7,529 nucleotides of DNA from Thermoplasmatota archaeon (GTDB taxonomy: Archaea; Thermoplasmatota; Penumbrarchaeia; Penumbrarchaeales; Penumbrarchaeaceae). The position numbers and the translations under genes are program-made. The stretch is taken from NCBI GenBank assembly GCA_030600725.1, contig JAUVLN010000099.1, forward strand, positions 1 to 7,529, in the 5' to 3' direction. Position 1 is the stretch's first letter; each line of letters opens with the position of its first letter. The notes under the pieces were generated by a model. It was not told where the DNA came from. It saw only the letters and a list, made by a program, of their open reading frames with translations, and did not search any database. Shown piece by piece: positions 1 to 7,000 of this stretch.

Positions 1-374
1 AAGCTGTTCAGCAGGAGCCCCCGGTTCCTCCGATAACCGAGCCCCAACCGTCTCAGCCTGTTCAGCAGGAGCCCCCGGTTCCTCAGATAACCGAGCCCCA
101 ACCTCCTCAAGCTGTTCAGCAGGAGCCCTCGGTTCCTCAGATAACCGAGCCCCAACCTCCTCAAGCTGTTCAGCAGGAGCCCCCGGTTCCTCCGACAACC
201 GAGCCCCAACCGTCTCAGCCTGTTCAGCAGGAGCCCCCGGTTCCTCCGACAACCGAGCCCCAACCTCCTCACGCTGTTCAGCAGGAGCCCCCGGTTCCTC
301 CATCACCGGCCCCACAATCAGCTAACAGATCGCCAATAGATGAGGATACAGATGTGAGTGAAACATCCCGATAA
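1..374 (+). CDS. C-terminal part of a Pro/Gln/Glu-rich repeat protein (5' end outside window)
   Basis: The frame beginning at base 3 is open from the left edge to a TAA at 372-374, so only the last 123 residues are visible. They consist of five complete 18-residue units of the type AVQQEPPVPPITEPQPSQ and a partial sixth, followed by an acidic, Ser/Thr-containing end (SPIDEDTDVSETSR). The composition (Pro, Gln, Glu, Val; no Cys, no aromatic residues, no hydrophobic segment) points to an extended, disordered, proline-stiffened stalk or tail, not a folded domain. A second + frame is also open through the repeats, but it gives a Ser/Gly/Ala/Cys-rich product that stops near base 321; the chosen frame was preferred because it runs on into a plausible acidic C-terminus. 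The gene's function cannot be told, since the body of the protein is missing. It could be the tail of a membrane or surface protein, as the FN3 protein at the other end of the window has a comparable Pro/Gln-rich region. Confidence 0.7.
   Translation, partial: AVQQEPPVPPITEPQPSQPVQQEPPVPQITEPQPPQAVQQEPSVPQITEPQPPQAVQQEPPVPPTTEPQPSQPVQQEPPVPPTTEPQPPHAVQQEPPVPPSPAPQSANRSPIDEDTDVSETSR
3..302 (+). repeat. Tandem 54-bp coding repeat, five full units plus a partial sixth
   Basis: Units begin at 3, 57, 111, 165, 219 and 273; the last keeps the repeat only to about 302 before diverging. The period is a multiple of three, so every unit encodes the same 18-residue motif. Variation is limited to a few positions: GCT or CCT at the first codon, CCG or CAG at the tenth, ATA or ACA at the eleventh, and the three closing codons. 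Units 1 and 4 differ by one base, while units 1 and 2 differ by five, so the array looks like a duplicated three-unit (162-bp) block. Confidence 0.9.
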
Positions 375-410
375 ATTATCTGAGATCTGCCTATTCATTG
401 AACATTTAGT

Positions 411-425
411 GAAAGGATTTAATAT
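411..425 (+). promoter_or_regulatory. Archaeal BRE/TATA-like promoter for a leaderless hydrolase mRNA
   Basis: The element GAAAGGATTTAATAT has a purine-rich BRE-like part (411-416) directly followed by a box-A-like TTTAATAT (418-425). Its centre is about 26 bases upstream of the ATG at 447, the usual distance from an archaeal TATA box to the transcription start. No Shine-Dalgarno-like sequence lies just before the ATG (the bases there contain CCTCCT, the wrong sense). Together this fits transcription that begins at or next to the start codon. It is a prediction from position and motif only. Confidence 0.5.
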
Positions 426-446
426 CCCTCCTGATATGCGAACCTG

Positions 447-2126
447 ATGAGCGACAAACCGAAGATGTTGATTATTGGGCTCGATGGAGGCGATTGGAAG
501 CTTCTTGATCACATGATCGATAGTGGATTGATGCCCAATCTAAAGAGGCTCAAGGAGAATGGCGCCTGGGGAGATCTTGAATCAACGATTCCCCCGATCA
601 CCTGCCCTGCCTGGCTGACTTACGGAACCGGAAAGAATCCGGGCCGATTTGGTGTATATTTCTTCATGGAAAAACTGAAAGGGTCCTATAAGCAGGTTCC
701 CTTCTACTTCAAGAGAACATTAGAGAGGGAAAATTTCTGGGATATCCTCTCGGAGGAGGGGTTCAAGGTAGGCGTGGTAAACATCCCCACAGTTCACAAA
801 CCCTATCCGATCAATGGCTTCATGATCTGCGGTTTCATGTCAAATTTCGAGGAGAATTGGATCAAGGGTGATTTCGTCAGTACAAAAGAGGAGGGCATAT
901 CATATCCGGAGGATCTGATCAGTGGGATCAACTCGAAAGTAGGCAAGTACTATGTTCAGCCACCGAAGGCCGCCTCGAACGAACATGGAAAGTACACCAA
1001 TGAGGAGAAGATAGACGACCTCAAAATGGTAATGACGAGAAGGAAGGATGCCCTTCTTCATCTAATGAAAGAAAGGGAGTGGGATCTGATCACAGTTGAT
1101 TTCACCTCAACAGATAGGTTGGGGCATCTGATGTACAAGTTGATCTGCCCGGATGGGTTGAAATATGATACCCAAGAATCAAGGGGATTGAGGGATAGTT
1201 TCAATGAGTTCTACAGGAGTGTAGATGAGGTCATTGGCGATCTTGAAAAAGAGGCAGGCGAGGATGCATATTTCATGATCATGTCAGATCATGGTTTCGG
1301 GAATCTGGAAGGGCAATTCGCCATCAATGACTGGCTGATCAGGAAAGGATACCTGAAAATGAAGGGTGGGGAGAAGGAAAACGGGAAGCGGAAATCCATA
1401 TATGCAAAACTGATCTCCCTGATCTCCCGGATAAATCACAGGCTTGGGATAAGCCCAATACTAGCTTGGATCACGGGCAAGTTACCTTTGAAATACAAGA
1501 AAAACCTTCCTTCAACCCTGAAACGCCTCAAGGACGATGATATAGATTGGGAGGCCACAAGGGTATTCTATCAGCCTTTCGGGAAGCTGTTTATCAACCT
1601 CAAGGGGAGGGAAAAGAGCGGGATAATAACAGAGGAAGAGGTGGCCCCCCTCCTTGATGAACTGATCGAGGGTTTAAGGAATGCAGGTATCGAGCACTTC
1701 AAGGGTGACAGGTTCCGGTTTTTCAGGAGGGAGGAGACATACTGGGGCAATTACCTTGATGAGGCTTCCGAGCTCTATTTCGACATCGACGGCGTCTTTT
1801 ACGGGCTTGACACGAGGATAGGTCACTCATTGATCTTTGAGAGGAGCGATTACTCAACAGAAGGTGACCATCGGCAGAATGGCATATTCATTGCGAAGCA
1901 TAATGATATCAGACCTGGCAATTACGACGGCCTCAAAATCATAGATATTGCACCAACCGTGTTGAATTTGTTCGGCGTGGCAACGCCATCCGAGGTCGAT
2001 GGAAAGCCGATGTTGAACATTTTCAAGAAGGGAGGAAAGATCCATAACGTTGATCTGAAAAGAACATACTCCCCCGAGAAAAAGAAGATCAAGTCCACTT
2101 TGAAGGGCCTGAAATTGAAGATATGA
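447..2126 (+). CDS. AlkP-superfamily phosphohydrolase/phosphodiesterase (COG3379-like)
   Basis: This complete 559-residue protein belongs to the type I phosphodiesterase/nucleotide pyrophosphatase branch of the alkaline phosphatase superfamily, metal-dependent hydrolases of phosphate mono- or diesters. The metal-site motifs appear in order: D13 in IIGLDGGD; the likely nucleophile T52 in PPITCPAW followed by GTGKNPG; D223 and H227 in FTSTDRLGH; D281 and H282 in MSDHGFG; H475 in GDHRQNG. The family's IDWEATRVF and INLKGRE motifs lie at about 366-388. All expected ligands are present, so it should be active. There is no signal peptide or membrane segment, suggesting a cytoplasmic enzyme; the last 33 residues are very lysine-rich and could touch membrane or nucleic acid. 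The ATG at 447 is favoured because a promoter element lies about 26 bases upstream; M7 is an alternative. The natural substrate cannot be read from the sequence. Members are often found beside glycan genes, and a flippase gene converges on this one. Confidence 0.88.
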   Translation: MSDKPKMLIIGLDGGDWKLLDHMIDSGLMPNLKRLKENGAWGDLESTIPPITCPAWLTYGTGKNPGRFGVYFFMEKLKGSYKQVPFYFKRTLERENFWDILSEEGFKVGVVNIPTVHKPYPINGFMICGFMSNFEENWIKGDFVSTKEEGISYPEDLISGINSKVGKYYVQPPKAASNEHGKYTNEEKIDDLKMVMTRRKDALLHLMKEREWDLITVDFTSTDRLGHLMYKLICPDGLKYDTQESRGLRDSFNEFYRSVDEVIGDLEKEAGEDAYFMIMSDHGFGNLEGQFAINDWLIRKGYLKMKGGEKENGKRKSIYAKLISLISRINHRLGISPILAWITGKLPLKYKKNLPSTLKRLKDDDIDWEATRVFYQPFGKLFINLKGREKSGIITEEEVAPLLDELIEGLRNAGIEHFKGDRFRFFRREETYWGNYLDEASELYFDIDGVFYGLDTRIGHSLIFERSDYSTEGDHRQNGIFIAKHNDIRPGNYDGLKIIDIAPTVLNLFGVATPSEVDGKPMLNIFKKGGKIHNVDLKRTYSPEKKKIKSTLKGLKLKI

Positions 2127-2201
2127 TCCATCTCACGATCTCACCCCTCTCTTGTTGGGGGAATCAGACCAATCACCATATCCTTGATGATGGGGCCTGG
2201 T

Positions 2202-3788
2202 TCAGGTTCGGTCCTTTTTGTAGGTCACGGTCTCTTTTCTGATTGTTCCGAGCAGTATCTTTGGGTTCAGAACACTCATTAACAGTGCAATGTCATCTTT
2301 GGTAAAGGCCTTCATCGGTATCAGGACCATGATATAGATGAGGCCCCCAATGGCAGAATAGAGGATAAACAGGAAAAAATTATCCGCCGGGAAATGGTCG
2401 TTAAGGATGTAGATGACGCCTCCCATGAACAAGGCGACCAGGATGAACTTGAGGATCTTCATATTCAGGAGGGTCCTCTCGTATCTATAGGAGAATAACC
2501 TGAAAAGGATGAATGTCACAAGGGAGGAAATGAGCGTAGCATAGGCTGCACCTTTTGCCCCCCAGCCAAACACCTCTATCCCCAAGATCGGAATGTGGGT
2601 GGGTATGAATATCAGGTTGAGGCCCAGAATGGTGATGACCCCTATGCTGGAGATCAGGGCCAGGATCATTGGCTTTCCAACCCCCATGATCAGATTTCTG
2701 TAAGGGGCGCTGAGGCCCCTTATGAACCCCCAGATCGCAAGCGGCTGGAGCACGAGATATGAGGCCGAGTATTCGTTCGCACCAAATAGTGTCACTATCG
2801 GTAATGCCAGAATAAAGAAGAGGGCACAAATAGGTGCCATGATTATCGTTATGAGCCTTTCTGATGAATAGATAAGCCCTTTGATCTTGTCGGCTTTTCC
2901 CTTGGATTTCATCGAGGATATGGTGGGAAAGAGGATCATCCCCAGCCCCATGGGTATCTGGAGGAGATATACCGAGAACTTCTGTCCGCCCGTATAGATG
3001 CCTACATCTGCCGTGTCCCAGAATAGATTTATCATTGCCTTGTCAATATTTGGGGGCAAGACCGACAGAGCAGATACCACGAAAATGGGAAGCGCAAATG
3101 TTAGATAACTCCTGAACATCCTGAATGTCGGCCTCTTGATCTTGTAGTGTAACAGAAAATAATAGGAGATGCAGAGGTTTACAGATCCCCCCACAACGAA
3201 CGTGAAAGCGTATAGGTATACATCATCGGTGGATATCACCACGATGATGGTCACTATCAGTTGCACGACCGCTGCGACAAGGATCACCAGCTGGTTCTTG
3301 GTTATCTCCAACTTGGCCACAAGTGTTTGGAGGCCCACTGATGAGAGGCTGTTGGTGATGAAAAAACCAAGTATGATGTAGACCGTAAATTCGTACTCGA
3401 TCGATTCGAACCCCCGCCCCAACACGTTCTTCCAGACGAAGATACCGCTAACTATCGTCAGGACAAAGATGATCGCGAGCGTGACCTGTATGGCCATGAA
3501 CGTGCCAATGCACTCTCCAAGGTCCTTTCCCTCGGATATTCTCTTGACGTGGGCCGCCCCGAAACCGAGGTTGGTAATAAATGAGAATGTCCCGACAAGC
3601 CCCATAGCGCCTGCGACCATACCAACCTCGTTGGTGACCCCTTCCACTGGCGGTGGCATCAAGTTGGAGACACACTTCCAGCTGATGACGCCAATGATTC
3701 CCATCAATACGAAGTTGATTATGATGATCAGGGTCATCCGGGTTATCCCGGTGAACAGCTGTCCATCGGTCTCATGTCCTTCTCCCAT
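2202..3788 (-). CDS. Polysaccharide/lipid-linked glycan flippase, Wzx/RfbX type (MOP superfamily)
   Basis: This complete 528-residue integral membrane protein shows about 14 hydrophobic segments (near residues 16-36, 56-77, 98-119, 134-155, 167-187, 190-213, 229-247, 262-288, 313-333, 345-362, 374-396, 409-432, 447-463, 470-491), the number and length usual for the COG2244 polysaccharide transporter family. The loop after the second segment reads LGFGAAHVKRISEGKD, characteristic of archaeal members; GWGAKGAAYATLISS near 408-422 matches the C-terminal family signature; and the end has the cytoplasmic KAFTKDDIALL motif. Members move lipid-linked glycans from the inner to the outer face of the cytoplasmic membrane, for surface polysaccharide or N-glycan assembly. 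The ATG start is preceded by AGGTG at a spacing of five bases. The gene is on the same strand as the FN3 gene but 251 bp downstream of it, and it converges on the AlkP-family gene. The transported glycan is unknown. Confidence 0.88.
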   Translation of the reverse strand: MGEGHETDGQLFTGITRMTLIIIINFVLMGIIGVISWKCVSNLMPPPVEGVTNEVGMVAGAMGLVGTFSFITNLGFGAAHVKRISEGKDLGECIGTFMAIQVTLAIIFVLTIVSGIFVWKNVLGRGFESIEYEFTVYIILGFFITNSLSSVGLQTLVAKLEITKNQLVILVAAVVQLIVTIIVVISTDDVYLYAFTFVVGGSVNLCISYYFLLHYKIKRPTFRMFRSYLTFALPIFVVSALSVLPPNIDKAMINLFWDTADVGIYTGGQKFSVYLLQIPMGLGMILFPTISSMKSKGKADKIKGLIYSSERLITIIMAPICALFFILALPIVTLFGANEYSASYLVLQPLAIWGFIRGLSAPYRNLIMGVGKPMILALISSIGVITILGLNLIFIPTHIPILGIEVFGWGAKGAAYATLISSLVTFILFRLFSYRYERTLLNMKILKFILVALFMGGVIYILNDHFPADNFFLFILYSAIGGLIYIMVLIPMKAFTKDDIALLMSVLNPKILLGTIRKETVTYKKDRT

Positions 3789-3793
3789 TTATG

Positions 3794-3798
3794 CACCT
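3794..3798 (-). promoter_or_regulatory. Shine-Dalgarno-like AGGTG before the flippase ATG
   Basis: Read on the minus strand, AGGTG lies five bases before the ATG at 3788 and matches the anti-Shine-Dalgarno core CACCT of 16S rRNA. It supports the chosen start codon and a short 5' leader. Confidence 0.4.
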
Positions 3799-3809
3799 GT
3801 TCGACTTCC

Positions 3810-3836
3810 ATTAAAGCATTAGCCTAATAAAACCTT
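3810..3836 (-). promoter_or_regulatory. Candidate TATA boxes of the flippase gene
   Basis: Two box-A-like sequences are seen on the minus strand. AAGGTTTTATTA (3836-3825) has a purine-rich BRE-like start and would place transcription near 3803, giving a leader of about 15 bases that includes the AGGTG ribosome site. CTTTAAT (3816-3810) is centred 25 bases before the ATG and would give a leaderless mRNA. The first is favoured because it agrees with the ribosome site; which is used cannot be decided from sequence. Confidence 0.35.
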
Positions 3837-3845
3837 GGTACATAG

Positions 3846-4076
3846 GAGCGGCCCTACAAGGCAGGTGCGAACGGGGCGAACAAACTGATATTGTCGATCA
3901 TTGGATGGGGCCAAAGTAGGCCAGGAGATTGATGAGGTTGCCATCATAATGGATGAGATCGACAAGGAGGAGATGGACGGGCTCGCCAAGGTGACCCCTA
4001 GCGCATCTTGGTGTTGATCCAGAAGGTAGAAGAGGTGGGCTATACCTTTTTAAGCAGTCTTTTTTTATGGATATGA
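3846..4076 (+). pseudogene. Possible frame-disrupted coding remnant in the flippase/FN3 gap
   Basis: The + strand of this gap looks coding, but in two alternating frames. The first stretch (3846 to about 3910) reads ANGANKLILSIIGWG; the frame then shifts by one and gives KVGQEIDEVAIIMDEIDKEE and MDGLAKVTP (3913-3999), closing at TGA 4015-4017; returning to the first frame gives RILVLIQKVEEVGY (4002-4043), ending at TGA 4074-4076 inside the 3' end of the FN3 gene. The pieces join as a plausible charged, helical protein, and codons are of the type used in neighbouring genes. No intact start, promoter or ribosome site supports it as a working gene. I do not recognise a family. It may be a decayed gene fragment, or chance; confidence is low. 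Confidence 0.25.
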
Positions 4077-7000
4077 TACTCTTCTTCCGTGATGGCTCCC
4101 TCCGCCCTGAGCTGGTTGAGCTCGTGAACCATTTCGACGGTGGATCTCGCCTCATTTGCCACCCTGTTCTCAACCATCTCAGGTGACCAAACAGATGCAG
4201 TTTCCTGGTGAAACACCCCATAGGGTGTTGTGTTTTCCTCTTCGATCACGGGCTCCAAGGAAGGGGGAGTATCTCCCAATGAGATCTTCGGTTCTGTCTT
4301 TTCTGGTTCAGTCCCCACAAATACGGAGTTCGCTTCCGTTTCCACCGCTTTTTGCCTTTCATCATGCCAATCGGGAGGTGATTCTGCCAGGGGCATCTGT
4401 TCGATGGGGAGTGGTGTCATCGGTGGCTGTTCCTCTTGCCCGATCGGTTTGCCGTCGGTCCCAAGGAGGGTTCTTTTTACTCCCGAACCGTTCCCTGGCG
4501 GAGGTCTGATATATCCATCGATCTGGCTGTTCACTTGCTGAGGCTGGACCAGGGCGGGGGGAAGGGCCTCTCTGGGTCTTGGGGCCTGGGGCAGCATGGT
4601 AGAGTGCATCTGCGGAAGCGCCGGTGGATGCGCTGTTGATGGCTGCAACATAGGCATTGTGGGCCTCTCCTGTGCTTTCTGCAGCTCTTTCTGCATCTCC
4701 CGTTCTTCTCCCCTCTGCCCGGCTCTTTTGATAATGAAGCCCGCAAGAAGTGTGATGGTAACGATCATCAGCGGTATCAGGAAGAGGGAGATGCCGATAA
4801 TGGCGGCACTACCCGTTCTCGACGGGACATCAATGGAATCCTGTTTCCCTTTACCAGCCCCCACATCATTATATGCCAATATCCTGTAGTAGTAGGTATC
4901 CGATACGACACTTTTATCCTCGGTTTTGAATGTGTTCGGCCCCACCTCTTTCCATAGTTCCAACTCCTCGGGATGGGTGCCTTTGTAGATGTAATACCCC
5001 AGTATTGTGGACCCCCCATTATACTCCGGCCCTTCCCAGGTGATGGTCACCGTATCGGTAGTTCCCTTTATTCTCAATAATCCCACCTCACCAGGGACGC
5101 CGATAGGAGCTGCATGAACGGTATTGCTTGGGATCCCATCACCCAGGTCGTTTGTGGCCCTCACGTGATAGTAGTAATCGTTGCCGTTTTCCACGGTATC
5201 ATCCAGATATGAGTGCACCCCTTCCAGGGTTATCAGGAGCGTCTCCGTCCCCTCCTTATCTCCTCTGAAGATGTTGTAACCGATTATTGGTAACCCCCCA
5301 TCGTTTTCCGGTTCAAGCCATTTTAACGACACCTCGCCCTCGAGGGCGTATCCGACCCAGAGCTCCGTCGGTGCATCCGGAAGGCCTGACGGTATGGCTG
5401 AAACCGGTTTAGAAGGATCACCTTCCCCTCTGCTGTTCAAACCACAGATCCGAAAGAAGTATTCCACTCCATTCATCAGGTCATTATGCTCGAATGTTAG
5501 AGAATCCGCGTCTACATCGCCTATCTTCAACCACTCTTCCTCTCGGACCATATAGATACGATAGCCGATGATCGGGAAGCCGTTATCCTCTCCTGGTTCC
5601 CATGAGAGACTGCAGACGCCGTCACCTACTTCTACCTCTACTTTGTTCGGTCTATTAGGGGGTGCTCCGACTTTGATCTCGATGGTTTCGGTCTGCTCTC
5701 CTTCAACCAGCATTGTGTATGCGGAGATCCTGACCTTGGTTGTATCGCCAGGGGTTAGATACCAAACCTCCATCATCGATTCAGAGGTCCTCATGTCGAT
5801 CCATTCCTCCGTTCCCTCCAACATAATGTAAACGTTATACCCCTGAACAGGCATCCCTCCATTATCTCCGGGAGGCGTCCAGTATATGGTGAACTCGTCG
5901 AGTCCCTCGTTCACATGGGTGATGATGGGGGCTGTGGGAGCGCCAAGCGGTTTGATGGGTATCGCAGCTGATCTTACCCCCTCTCCCCAGGGGTTGACCG
6001 CAGCGACCGAGTAATAGTAGATGGGCCCGTAATCGACCTCATCATCGATGAATTCAGGGGATCCCGATGGGAAGTTCGATGAAATGGTTGCCAGCAGGTC
6101 CAGGGAGTGCACGCTTTCTCCCCTGTAGATATCGTATGCTGTTATCTCCTCTCCCCCGTCTTCGGGTTGGTCCCACCATATCTTCGAATAGAACAGGCCT
6201 CCCTGCCCTCTGATCGTTTTGATGATGCCCGGCCCCGTTCCTGGTACTGCCATGACGGGGCCAAGGAGGTCCCCCTCACCGTTTCGATTGACGGCGGAGA
6301 TCCAGTAAAGATATTCTATACCATTCACAAGGCCGTGATCCCTGTAGGCCATGATCCCCGAGGGGAGATCGGACAGATGTTCGGGTTTATCCCCGCCCGT
6401 GTTCCTGTATATCCTGTATTCGATTATTGGAGCTCCTCCATCATCCAGGACCTTTTGCCACTTGATCTCCGCCGAACCGTCTCCCACCGTGATCGAGATG
6501 CCTCCCACCGGCCCGGCCCGCCCGCTTGCAATAGCAGATATCGGCCCCGCCTGCTGCCCTTCACCCATCCTGTTTACGGCCGATACCGCATAGTGATATT
6601 CCCTGCCGTTTTGAACCTGATCGGTAAAGGTGAGATAGTCTCCATCCGCAGATGCGATGAATTGGAGTTCCTCTTCCGAGTTTCCCCTGTATATTCTGTA
6701 ATTTTCCACCAGCAGGTCCCATGTGACACGAGGCGGTTCCCAGTTGAGCTCGACCACTCCGTCTTTTCCGAACGCGATGATGTTGAGGGGTTTTGACGGT
6801 GCTCCTTTGTATTCTATCAGGACCGGATCATGCAACCTGCTCATTCCCAGCCTGTTGGATGCCGACACCGAGTAGAACACGTGCACACCTGGATCAGGGA
6901 TATCGATGTCCAGCGTGTTTACCGATCCCGACGTAGTATTGACGCCTGTGAGATCACGATAGTTGCCTCCTTTATGGATCACGAACCCGGTAAGCGGGAG

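Noticed and set aside
1..302. CRISPR array, suggested by regular repeats
   Set aside because: The units are contiguous 54-bp direct repeats with no unique spacers and are a multiple of three in length within an open frame; this is a protein-coding repeat.
2144..2160. Small hairpin CCCC-N9-GGGG between the convergent genes as a terminator
   Set aside because: The stem is only four base pairs with a nine-base loop and no T-run follows on either strand, so it is too weak to call.
3469..3822. + strand open frame of 117 codons over the start of the flippase
   Set aside because: It is antisense to the flippase N-terminus, whose membrane segments and family motifs are clear.
3898..4221. - strand open frame of 107 codons across the end of the FN3 gene
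   Set aside because: It overlaps the FN3 3' end in another frame, has no recognisable motif and no ribosome site or promoter; the SHOCT-like end in the other frame explains this DNA.
6107..6796. Long + strand open frame of 229 codons
   Set aside because: It is antisense to well-formed FN3 domains, has no recognisable domain, and its composition (many Pro, Arg, Asp, Ser) is what the opposite strand of this coding sequence would give.
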